Source: Elmis aenea
Lineage: Eukaryota > Arthropoda > Insecta > Coleoptera > Elmidae
Direction of reading: 5' to 3'
Assembly (NCBI GenBank): GCA_947652605.1
Contig: OX393579.1
Location: 372,001 to 436,000, forward strand
DNA length: 64,000 nucleotides
A program made the translations under genes and the position numbers. The notes under the pieces were generated by a model. The model made no database searches and was not told the DNA's origin. It worked only from the letters and a program-made list of their open reading frames with translations. This document shows positions 14,918 through 26,957 of the stretch, piece by piece (within the stretch, counting starts at the first letter, position 1; each line of letters opens with the position of its first letter).

Positions 14918-17900
14918 TTTCACTTTTGATGCGCGAATTAATCAAGTCCGTAAAAATCGAAAGTCGTTTAGTCGGTTTGGGATTTTCACTCGGGTCGAAT
15001 TGCGGCTCTGTTATTGCATAAAAGGTTATCCACACAAGTCAACGGGGTACGCTCGTCAAATTCGATGGACACACACTTAATTTCGATCGATTGTCGTTCT
15101 AAAAATGAGAATGCAACTCGAATTAACTGTAAACGAAAACTAAATCGTTAGAATTACGAAAGAATGCCAAGCTTAATTGCAAAAATAACTGTGACTTTAA
15201 AAACGCAAATAAAAAAAAAACTGCGATATATGATTTCAAGATAATCCGTAGCTTAGCAGATAAAACGTTTGCTAGAGTGGGGTCTCTTTAAATCTTTCTT
15301 CTAGTTCCTTCTCGCAGTTGCACGATGTTTTCAGTAACTAACTCAAACAGCGATTACATAAAAATATTAACACATTATCTACTATAGTTGCACAAGTCAA
15401 TCAATAACGACTTGTTTGGTAATTAAAAAAAAAAAAAAAAAACGAAACTGATTGTACTGTTTGATAACGAGTTGGTAATCATTTTCAGAACGTAAAAAAT
15501 AAAATATGTCACGTACAGAACTTTATCTTAGTCGATAAAACATGGAAATGGGACTGAAACACCTAGTGCTAGCTCTCGAACACAACTAAAACATGAAACC
15601 ACCAAGTTACAAGTGGAACGCCTAGGCTCTGATGATGACTAACCAGTTTATCCAACAATCACCATGCAACAACGTACTTGGACTGGAGAGGTGAGGAGAG
15701 GCACAGCGTATTTTAAGTTGTCAAATGTCTGACCGTTCATTGCACGCACGAAGGTAATTTTAGGTTTACCTTTCAAAAATAATCCACTTCTTTTCTCGTG
15801 CAGTCGCTCTATTTTTAAAAAACGTTCCAATTCACAAATCCACGCCGCTCAAGAGTAAATAAATCGGTGGACTCCGAAGAATGCGCTTGGCGGTGTAACA
15901 GTTTTTGCATGCAGTATCAGAAAATTCATATCCGAGAGCCAACACCTTCTACTGCACACATTTTCCTCCACAAATGCACCAACAATTAAAACCAAGTCCT
16001 TCGGTATATTACATACATTAGATAACAACAATGCAAACGTCACGACAATTTAAGTACAGCTTAAATTCAAATCAATGCGGACATTCTTCAATCTTGCAAC
16101 TTCTGGAATAGGACGATATAAAAGGCGCACTTTAAGGCACAATAAAACGCATTTTATGAAGTGGTCGTGGTTAAAAATACTACTTCAGTTTTTGGAACGA
16201 ACGCAGCAAATTGGAGGGTTTCACGAAGTGGCTACAGAAAAACGTGCACACGCAATATCAATCAAATATTTTTTGTAATAATGCAATAAAAAAACTAAAT
16301 CGCACACTCAATATACAAATGAACTCTAGTAATATTTTAAATCTCACGGATGTTATTAAACACAAACTGTATAGTTTCACCGGATATGTCCATGTTTTTT
16401 TTAAATAAATACCAGAAGTACTGCTCCTGTGACATGGTCTTTAACAACTCCGGAGGCATATAATATGTTAATTAAGTGACAACTTATTCCCATATAAGGC
16501 AATCACAGCAAACTATTAAAAGTTGGATATACTTATAAGTAAACTTTCTTCCTGTCGTTTTTCGCTAATTTTTTCTTATTTGCTATACATATGTACTTAT
16601 ATGTTTGATAAAGAACTTAGGTAATGTAGTTGATAATCGAATGAAAATTCGTACGAGAATAGTTTAAGTTATTAGTCCAATCTATATTATTCCATCACTT
16701 CTATAAGCGAATGAAAAACGATCTGACCAAACTATGCATTTCCAAACGAAATTAAATTTACCGTTGTCACTGTTGCTAAACCATAATTGCACCCTGATTA
16801 ACAGGCCACTATAATCCGTTGAAAGTACAGTTATTAGAGTTCTTCAAAAAGTGTAATACAAAAGGAGTTATGTACACAATACTCGTATTTACTTTAGTTA
16901 TTGCACGCCAAAAAATTATATTCTTACATTCATTTGGAAAGCAGAATTTGTGCTGTTCACACAAAAACTACAAACAAAAGTTTAAAAACATTGTAAAGAG
17001 GACATTTCTGATTTGGTTCTGACACATAAACGTACCAAGTCATTAAAAAAAAATCCACATAATATGGCAAATTTTTGACCCATCACACGAAATTTTATCG
17101 TCAAATATTTTTACACACCGTGAAACTTCGCTCTGTTTTCGGATGATGAAACCAAATCACGTGTTTATCGTGTTAATATATAATTAGCGCACATTTAACG
17201 AAATCTTCGACTGTTATAACTAATGCGATAACCAGTTTTTACAAAAACAATCCACAACTTTTATTATTATTTGTTTAATATCAAACTATTTACGTGGTTT
17301 CGAAAAGATCTCGACTTACAACAAATTATACACGGTATAGGTCTCTGTAAACTTAACGAATAGTGCCGTTGCATTACAAAAACTTTTAATTACTATTTTA
17401 TAATACTTTCTAAGTACTTTAAAACGCTTATATCACCTCATAAAAGAAGACATCCTCTATAATAAAAAAGACGAGTGACTTAACAGTTTCCAACAACTTT
17501 AGAAAATCCACTTTCTATGCTGAAATTGTAAATAAATTAAATAACGTTTAATAAATGACGCCTAAAGCAATAATTAGAAATCATTTGCTATACATGCACA
17601 ACCAGCTCTAACACAAAAACAATCTGAAAATCTTCTGCAATCTTTCAGAAGCCGAAGAATATTTAGTTTACGAGATTAACAGTTTCATGATTTATCTTGA
17701 TTTCTAATTACAACGTTCGATTTAATTACACACACACATACATGCAAGTATTTATTTATTTTACAACAGGTGTAGCTGGTGCAAACAAAAAATTATTCAG
17801 CAGATATAGCTTTGAACCTTCTCTTTCATTAACGGGAAACGGTAATTATTTTTAAATAAATTCTACTTAATCATTAATTTGTTCGCTAATCTATCAATAC

Positions 17901-20248
17901 ATTAAACAAGCATTAAAACCGATAATAACTCACAATTACCGCTCACAGAGTCGGGCAAAATTAAAACAGGTTTCAATTAACAATTTTTTCAAACATAAGC
18001 TAAGCATACTAAAACGAAACGAGTTCACATATTTCACACACAAAATATTTTATAAAACGATCCTACATTTATTGGCATTCAGAAAATCCACAAAATAATG
18101 TATCTTAAATTGTATTAGGGCACTTAAAATCGTCGATAAATTAAACATTATAAACTTAAATCTAAAGCAATGATTTATAATTGATCATCAGTCCTTTTAA
18201 AAATGCCGACAAGTACAGCTTTTCGGCGTTTTTTTTTTAAATCCCATTTCTTTTTCTTTTGGCCCATTAAGCTATTATCAAACATTCAAAATTGCGAGCT
18301 GTACAGACTGGTCTAAAAGTAAAAAAAAATCGCTACCATTTAAAAGTGACACTAAAATAAATATGAAGTGATTGTGCTAGCAAGTTGAGGGTGTACTTGT
18401 GATATCATCAATACACAAAGCACATAAAACCTGTACCAAAACAATATTAACTTAACCTACATATTACGTTTCTGAGAATTGAAATAGTAATTATTATTTT
18501 ATAATATCGACTTATACGATATTGAAAGAGGAATGAAGCAAATATTTACTATATGTGATGCAAGAATGCGTCATGTCTATTTTTATTCGGCTAAATTAAC
18601 ATAGGTGGAAAATATACACAACCTTCAACCTCTGACTGCAACATGATAAGTATTTCTATCATATACCATTAACCACATACAACAAATATAAAACCAGAAA
18701 CGCTATTAAATAAATAATTAAGATTCAGCCTGAAAGCAACTGTGTTATACTCAAGACAGTTATTAAAAAAAGTCTTCACACAAGTAAATTTGAAGTTAGT
18801 TAAAAACCAAGAAAGGTCCTTCAACCAGGAACTAGAACACGTAGAAAGTCGCCATGGAGGCAGATTTGTATTCCTACTGATATATCCATAAACAGAAAGT
18901 AAAATTATTCATACCGCGTCGTTGTAACATTTTGTAATAATTATGTGCAGCCCATGAAATATAATATTTGAGTCATTTCCAGCCAGTGCAAATAACGACC
19001 GCGAAACTTTCAAGATCCATTATGTAATCCATATATTGTACGTTATTATTCATTACGTATATCATAGCATTAACTGGCAATAAAATATATCAAACGCTAC
19101 ATTATTCAATCGCTCTTCAAATTAACCAGAACCAAGTAATGAAGAACGTCTTTTTAAGGACTTGTCGACTAATTTACAACTTAACAGAGCTCATAATATT
19201 ACAGCATCCAGGGTCTGGTTAACATTATAAGATTAAGCTATTTTTAATTTTCTTTTCAATAATATTCCGGTAGCAAAAACATATTTTTCGAAACAATTAA
19301 TATTCATCATCGTGTGTTATTGGGAGCAGACACTTATAAACGTATAAATATGATACAGAAATATAGACAGTTCATTAACAAAGATCATGCGTTAATTAGC
19401 GATATAAATGAATCATAATACAAGACTTCTGACAGTCGCTACCACATGTCATCATGTCATTTCCTTCAAATTTGCAAAATCAATGACACAGAAAAACATG
19501 TCAAAGCTTACAACCTAATGGGGGCATTTAAGATACGAAAAAAAACTGAACTGAACTATAGTGACTTTTCAAAACTTAAAAATTACAACTTTTTATTATT
19601 ACACTTTCCAGTGCAAAACTTTGATTACAACTGACCAACAAAATGAGATACGAAACACATTATTCATAAAGTATTTTTACACACGAAATGTTTTAATTAT
19701 TTTCTAAAACAAAACTGTTTGTTATTAAGTCTGGCTTGGAATAAATTTAATTCGAAATTCCCAGCCAGATCCACGTTTATATATGTCTATTTTAAACAAA
19801 CATACAGTTTATATCGTATTTATTTAGTGAGGAAATATGCACATTATTAGCCCATGTTTATCTGTGTTAGCTACAGACATGGTGATACATTTGAGTGAAA
19901 TAACATTGCCAACACAGCACACATATTTTGAATTATTTTGAATTCTGAACTCTGAAGTCTTATTAAGACTGTACTGGTGAATTTTTAATTATGTTATGTT
20001 CAATAACGATGAAAATATGTTTCATTTGGGAAAAGTCTCTACCTCATCTGTTATTTAACTCAATTGAAAATAACTTCGCGTATTTCTCTTAAGTTACTTA
20101 AAGAAATCATAAATATTGTAAATCACGACAAATGCTTAAAAATGTAGCAACACTACAGGACATTAATAAATTAGTCTCATAATCAAACAGCAGCTGTTTT
20201 AGTTTAATAATTTACTGTTATGAAACGAAGTGATGAAAACATCTTATG
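14918..20248. other. Non-coding: upstream flank of the unc-115 first exon
   Basis: The first 150-200 bases upstream of the ATG (to about 15100) are richer in CG dinucleotides than the surroundings, which fits a 5' UTR and promoter for minus-strand transcription. No clear TATA box was identified. The remaining 5 kb is AT-rich without recognisable genes. A homopolymer run of A lies near 15425-15441. Several 60-80 codon open frames are present but none resembles a protein family. Confidence 0.45.
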
Positions 20249-20462
20249 GCTGTATTACACTATGCAATTTCTTGTACAATTTGCTGTCAAAAAATTTTAT
20301 ACTAGATTGTACAGCTGTTGCCAAGTTACAACACGTCTTAGGTCGTAAACTGACACTTCGCGTATGTCAATTGACGACATTGTAACTTGGCAACAGCTGT
20401 ACAATCTAGTATAAATTTTTTTGACAGCAAATTGTACAAGAAATTGTGTAGTGTAATACAGC
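20249..20462. mobile_element. 214-bp MITE with ~83-bp terminal inverted repeats
   Basis: The left arm 20249-20331 begins GCTGTATTACACTA. The right arm 20380-20462 is its near-perfect reverse complement, ending TAGTGTAATACAGC. The arms share blocks such as TTGTACAATTTGCTGTCAAA and ACAGCTGTTGCCAAGTTACA, with only a few mismatches. The roughly 48-bp centre contains a second, weaker palindrome. There is no coding capacity. A target-site duplication is not obvious in the flanks, so the superfamily cannot be assigned. Confidence 0.88.
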
Positions 20463-21681
20463 TTTTACACATACATAAGTTTTTTTTCCGGTAGTATTTT
20501 CGGTGCAGAAATTTGATGAAGGCCCTCTGCGATATTTTTAAGCAAAAAACTGTATTGAATTTAACAACTTTTAAGTTGATTTTTACGAAAACGACCGTGA
20601 TTTAAGCCACACAAGACGATAGTGTTAAGAACAGAGCCCAGAGTACCATTTCCTCTTCGTGGTAACTACGTGGTTTACCGCAGCAGCGGATGTTACCCGT
20701 TTTGGGAAAAATAGGTACAAACAAAAAATTTAAATTAAAAGAGGTGTTTAAATAGATTTCTTGCGATGTTACAACATACTATACAAGTTTTTTAATCCTA
20801 TAGTATTAAATTTAGTTAACAACTCCGCGTTAGGGCCATGTTACACAAACGTATACTGCTTTAAAAACATTAAAAAAAAGTTTTTATTTATCTATGTTTA
20901 ATCTTCATCAAGATTCTACAAGTGGATTTGAAATCAGCAAATATAATTGTTTTTATCCAGAGTTATGAGACACAATACACACTTCAACTGATTGATGTAC
21001 ATACGTATTCATCGGATTATGAACAAGTTTTTTGAAAATTTATGGCTTTATTTATTGTCCTAGCATCACATGGGTCTAAAAAATTTAGGTTTTTGTAAAC
21101 GTAAGGATGTCAAGGATGCAACACACGAAAATCGTTAGGAATATCGTATTTGTTAATTTTTGTGACAAATTAACGAGCTTATTTTGCGTCTGGGTATTCC
21201 TGGAATAAATAATTAAACACTGTTGGCTGCGGTGTATGTATATAACTGGAAAAAACTGCCAAGCTATTTTAAAAACTGACTTTACATTGCTTGAATATAT
21301 GGAGCATGCCCTATCTATCCCTAGGCAACAAAGGTAACCTTAACGATCTGAACATATCGATTTTTAAATGACTTGGGCCTACCACAACACACAGTAGTCA
21401 CGTCCATTATTTATTTTATTTACACAAAATGTATTTCTCATTATAACATCAACATCAGGTGCAACGTCCTGTATAAAACAAATACTATAAATTTAATTCG
21501 AAGATGGAGTTATTATGTAAATTACATAGATAAAACAATGAAAATATCGATTTAGAGTGTATACTTTTAATCACGATATAAGATCAATAAGATTTTAGAA
21601 ATAGATTTCGGTTTAAAGTACAAATTGTAAAAATTTGCGAACATTTTACGATATATAACCAAACACCGGTAAACAACTTAC
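20463..21681. other. Non-coding, no feature recognised
   Basis: AT-rich sequence between the MITE and the candidate alternative first exon. I see no gene, RNA or repeat structure that I can support. Confidence 0.4.
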
Positions 21682-21960
21682 CCATTTTGAATTAAGGATG
21701 ACCTATAAATATCCCAGAATTGTTACACAACAACGCCCACGAACTGTTAATACATAATTACAATTAATAACGTTAAAAACAATAAATTAATTGTTAAATT
21801 GGTTAAAATTGCCTCACGTCAAACGCGATGAAATGGGCGAGCCCAACTTTAGTTGACAATTTCGCCACTGTAAAACAGCGCACACCATAGGCGTATCATA
21901 TTAGTCGTTTAAGGGTCACAAATTTGTATGGAAATGTTTTTAATATTAACAATGTTTGCG
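21682..21960 (-). other. Candidate alternative first exon/promoter of unc-115 (ATG-G)
   Basis: On the minus strand an ATG at 21685-21683 is followed by one G and then a consensus donor, GTAAGT. If spliced to the LIM1 exon at 5125, which begins in phase 1 with GC AAA, it would give an N-terminus MGKTLCQSC, a short isoform starting almost at LIM1. The 270 bases upstream of the ATG on that strand (to about 21960) are locally enriched in CG dinucleotides and G+C. This is an inference from phase and composition only. Confidence 0.35.
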
Positions 21961-22484
21961 TGAAATATACTTTTTATTGCACCTCTTATTGGTAAATAAA
22001 TAAATAATTAATTAAAATCTTATCGTTTTTAATTATTTAGTGTGAATTTGTTTCTAATATTTTTTATTAATCACCATTTCAACGCAAATTATTTTAAATT
22101 ATTCTAAGGATTAAAAGTATAACAAGCTATGTAAGATTTAAACTTTTTATTCTATATTCTTTATAACACACTGTGTTAACAATACAATATATTGTAATTT
22201 CGTAAATTGCGTAACTATTTTCATAGCATTTAAAACTCTTAATAAACTTTTATTTAAATCCTACAAAATTATTCAGATATTGTTAATACTAAATGTGAAA
22301 CCCGTTTAAGAAAATTTATTAAGACGAGTTCATTTATTTATTAATAATCTAGATTATTTCGATAACAAAAATTAGTGTTTGCAGGCTCAATAAAATAGAA
22401 CAACCCAAATAAATTAAATCAACAAAAAAATATACAACAAATAACCATTGTCGATTTACATGCCGCGTACATATCAAAAATAAT

Positions 22485-22566
22485 TTACGTTATAGAGCGC
22501 CTTGATGTAAATCTGACATACTCGCAGTATCTGTCGCTATGACATCAGGGCACTCTAGTTTACGTT
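22485..22566. repeat. Short imperfect inverted repeat (~82 bp)
   Basis: The left arm around TAGAGCGCCTTGATGT (22492-22507) pairs with the reverse complement of the right arm, TAGAGTGCCCTGATGT, and homology extends outward through ACGTTA/ACGTAA and inward to GACA. It could be a tiny MITE or the remnant of one. It lies about 0.4 kb downstream of the trabid stop. Confidence 0.55.
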
Positions 22567-22659
22567 GCTCGACATTAAATCATCAGATATAAAATATGCA
22601 GTTTATTTGTACTGGGGAGTTAATTTTTGCTAAATAAATAAATACATTTTACCAAAATT

Positions 22660-22681
22660 ATATAAATATATATATATATAT
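22660..22681. repeat. (TA)n microsatellite
   Basis: A short run of alternating T and A interrupted by AA, with another TATATATATA tract about 45 bp downstream. Simple sequence repeat in the trabid 3' flank. Confidence 0.8.
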
Positions 22682-22956
22682 TAGGCAAGAAAAATTATTT
22701 TCAACAGTGGATTAAAAAAAAATATATATATAATTTTAGATTAAATAAAGTACGTGGACAGCCTTAAGAGTGAAATCCATAATCACCTTCTAAAATTTAA
22801 TGACTTTGTTAGAACAGTGCACTGCCATTAAATAGTTCTTTTTTTCTTATTACTAATTACAATATCAATCTATATTGAAAACTTCATTTTGAAACAAGGT
22901 ACTAGGTTAAGCATCTACGTTCAGTATCGTGCTGGAGGCACGTTTTTGCATTTATG

Positions 22957-25709
22957 TTATTCATCGTCGGTATCACCGTCGCTAGAGTAATCTTGAATGG
23001 GAAGTGGCCTTGCAAACGGCGCCGAAGTCATTTGTCTGCAAGTGAAAAACAATCTTTAAACGCATTTACTGATTCGAAATTATAACTTTCGTTACAGAAT
23101 GTTACTTGCGGGGCAGATAATTTACTTACGCCAATCTACGGTAGTGATTCAACCATTCCTCAATCATTTGTCCAACAAGTAATGGTCTTTTGTGTAAAAA
23201 CTGTTGGGCAACCAAAACACCACCTTCGGTTTCACACACATCCAACCACTGCCTTAATATGGTATCTTCTCGACCCAACTATAATTTTAAAAACTTTAAT
23301 TGATTTGCACAAAATTATCTATTATTCAGCCATGAATCAAACAATATTTAGCAAATATTTATTTATTACAATTGTTTGATAAAAAATTACATTTTGGTGA
23401 ATTTTACGATCTCTTGGTTAATAAAATACTCACCTCCGATTCGGTTAAAAAGTGGATAGGCAGTAACTTTCTGTCTCTATCCATTAGGGGTAAAAAAATA
23501 CTTCGAAGTTCATCAGGATGATGGGTTTGTGGACGATCTAAACGACTACTGTATGGTTCTAATGGTACCAATGCCGAAAAATGTCCTCTAGTATAACCTA
23601 GAGCAATAGGGGTTCGTATGCAGAAACTCTGCTCCCACAATAAGGGTAAATACACACCTGAAATTAAAAGTGCATTATTATACGACTCTTTTAATAGCTG
23701 ATATCAGTACCTTCGAATCGTGCGTATCCTAAAGCTTCACCTCTGAAACTTTTGACATATTTCACACCGTACACGATAATAGGACGTCGAAGGATATGAG
23801 CAAGTGCAAATATATGTAACTGTTCCAAACTAGTTCCAGGTTGGTTGGCTAAAGATATCAGACTTGTCCAGTCTTCTTCCCACTGACCTTCTTCTAAAGA
23901 AAAATGTAACAACGATGCTTGATTCGTTTCATACTCTTTCCATCGGGGATAAAACCTAGTGGGGAAAAAAAGAACAGTTACAGTACAGCCCTGAATGCAC
24001 AGCACAACTTAAGCTACTTACATATGACCTCCTTGTCCAAGACTTTCAGCAAGAGCTCTTCGCAACGTGTTATCCCTATCAAATACACCCCACGTTGCTT
24101 GCATGACAGAATCCAGCAAGCAATCTCCAGCAGATCGGTTCCATAAAGCATAAAGTTTCGAGCCAAGTCGCACTGTTAATTCGAGAGACCAATTAATAAC
24201 GGCTGGATCGCCTTCCAACTGGTCCTGGGCGTCTTTATCCAGAAGTTCCGTAAACAGTTGCTCTTGCACTGGACCAGGGAGTTCGTCGACTTCTTAAAGT
24301 AAAAATTACAACATTTTTATCGTCACAGCGGGGCAAATGCTTTAAACAAGATGATAACGTAATGGTTAAAAGTAACGTACCAGCTGGTAAGGCAAAAGTT
24401 TGCAATTCAGTAACAAAATTACAGGGAAAATTTCCTTTACGCTGACGTACAGTAGATGCAAAATGTCTTCTAATATCAGCTGCCAGATCGGGGGCCACAT
24501 AACTCGGTACTCGCTTGACACCAGAACCAGAGCCTTCTATTTGAGATAAAAGTACAGCTAATAAATCTTCTTTCTGAAATCTAATTAAATAACACTTAAA
24601 TAAATAATCTGACACTATTTTTACATTTTAAAAATGATCACAAATAATTAAGTGTTGTACCTTATGGCTAAATGTACTAAAGTATGTCCCACATCGAAAG
24701 CAGATGATCTGTTAAGTATTGCAACTTCTGCAGCAGTAAGTGTTCGGGTGGGATCACCACCCGAAGATAAATATGCTTCTACGGGATTAGCATCACCTTC
24801 TATTACACCTATACACGCATTCAACCAATTCCAATCAGCTTGCCGTCGAAGATGCCTAAGTTTTCTTTCATTTTCATAATTATTGGGGCTTTGAGATAAT
24901 GAAGAATCTAAACCAAAATCACGTTTTGATTTTCATAAAACAGCATACATTACATTACAATTTTAGGTGATGAAATATTTACAATTACATAACCTAAACA
25001 CTAAAATCAGATGGACATATATATGTTAATTACCTATAATATTGGAGCTGCCATGCAGTCTATCATCACGATTTGTAATTGTATCGGAATCTCTATCAGG
25101 TGATGAAACAATTAGACTAGAAGCTTGTGATCTTAAAGTATTGATTGGCGTTGCACCACACATAGCACATTTTGTAGATTTTAGCCAGTTTTCATATGTA
25201 CATACCTAAGCAATCGTAAAATGAATTAAAAAAATGTTTCGCAAACTTTTAAATTTTCTTACTAGACACATCCATTTCTGAGAAGTACGTCTACTATTTT
25301 CGTTGTTTGTAAGACTAGTTGGGGGGCTGTTATTTCGAGATCTAGACAAACTTTGCGCAATATCAGAATTCTGTGTGATTTTTAAAGGTTGTATTTGTTC
25401 ATGCAATGAATTGGTAACCAATGGAGCGGGAGAACCACACTGAACGCACAACTGATCTTTTGATTGATTTAAGAATGTACACGTATCACAGGGCCACTTT
25501 CCACGCCAAGAATTATTCTCACATGGTCCTGCTGCCAAACTTGCTAAATTTGTATTTGACACAGATTTTTCATCATTCCCCCGTAGCCGATAGATATCTT
25601 CGCTGATAAATGGTCTAGCGCCTCGGCACATGGTGCACTTTATCGATGATTGATAATTTTCATATGTACAATACTCGCAAGCCCATTTTTGATCTGTGGG
25701 TTCGCTCAT
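22957..25709 (-). CDS. trbd: Trabid (ZRANB1-type) OTU-family deubiquitinase, complete
   Basis: Ubiquitin thioesterase; family members prefer K29/K33/K63 chains and are linked to Wnt and immune signalling. Nine exons: 25709-25263, 25205-25034, 24907-24661, 24580-24381, 24292-24022, 23955-23711, 23657-23434, 23278-23130, 23035-22957. These total 2034 bp, or 677 aa (human about 708). Three Npl4-type zinc fingers carry the WxCxxC...CxxC signature (WACEYCTY, WPCDTCTF, WMCLVCTY). An ankyrin-like ubiquitin-binding region follows, then the OTU domain. The catalytic Cys sits in SAGDCLLDS (about residue 413) and the His in GYTRGHFSALVP (about 554). The protein ends in an acidic tail, DGDTDDE. The start is the first in-frame ATG, just before SEPTDQKWACEYC. 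A candidate AATAAA lies at 22607-22602 on this strand. All key residues appear intact. Confidence 0.96.
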
Positions 25710-26957
25710 TTTTTTAACAGTTAACTGAATTTTATGCCATACAACCGGAGTGGTTATATTAAGGTATCTGTGTATTGAAATTCTGGATGTATACAATTTT
25801 TGTCATGAGTTTACCATGTTTAGTGTGTAACTTGTTCTCGGTTTAAACGGAACTTCAGATATTAGAATGAATTATTACGTTGCAAACACATCACTAAAAC
25901 AGAACAGTGAATAAGTATTTATCAAATATTAAATCATTACAGTTTAGTGGTTAATTTCGAATGTGGTGATAATAGCTGTTAATAATTTTTTATTTGGCAC
26001 ACATGCAATTTCTGGCAATCTAACTGCATTTTGCACTGCCAATGTCATTTATAGATCACATATTTAACAAACCTTGTTAAAAATACAATCCTTATAAAAA
26101 TTACAACCCACAATGTGACCCTCAAAATAAACAGGTTAAGAATGACATCAAATCAATATAAGACAATTTAGGAACAAATAAGAATAGTAAACAAATATGG
26201 AATACATTGTAAAGCACCTGTCTCACCTTTAATTACAAGTTACAAGTATTATTATTATTAAATTAAAGGCACAGTGGATAACGTTTTGTGAATTATTAAA
26301 AACAAACAATTTAGATATCATTTGTAAGCAAATGAATATTAAGGCTGTCAACTTACTGTCTATCACATAAATCGCTAACGTCAAAATCAGAATATTTTGA
26401 CAGATTTCGTCACTACTTGCTGGTTAAAAAACATTACGTCCACAAAATACATCTACTGTATTATAGATAGCTGTATTGACAACTGTTATATAGGTTCCTA
26501 CAAAATCGACCTAAATACAAATGAACTACATTCCACGAGTTATAAATTCTATACGGCAAATGATCATGCGGTATAATTTTGACGAAAACGACTTTAATTA
26601 AAATTTTTAAATTACGCGGAGGTTCAACAACAACATTAACTTTTAAATATATTTTTCTTAATAAGCAACTTTTACAAATGACAAATGTTATATTTAAAAT
26701 TTACAATTTATTCAATCATTCTTTATTTTACAAACATGATTTATATTAAATAAAAGTACTATTGATAAAATGTTTAAAACAAGCAAAAATGGTTACAACT
26801 TTAAAAAAAAACAGAAAAATTGCTCATTTTGGTGAAAAAAAACTTGCACAATTCACATGGTTAACAATGGAAACATAGATAATTTTTCACTAGACTAATA
26901 TAATCAGTATCACACAAATCTAAAAACCAAAATAAACACCTAGACATAATATCTGTA
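25710..26957. other. Intergenic: trabid promoter and Mes-4 3' flank
   Basis: Holds the upstream region of trabid and the 3' UTR of the methyltransferase. Two candidate AATAAA signals on the minus strand (at 26712-26707 and 26727-26722) lie about 230-250 nt after the methyltransferase stop. No other gene is visible. Confidence 0.6.
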
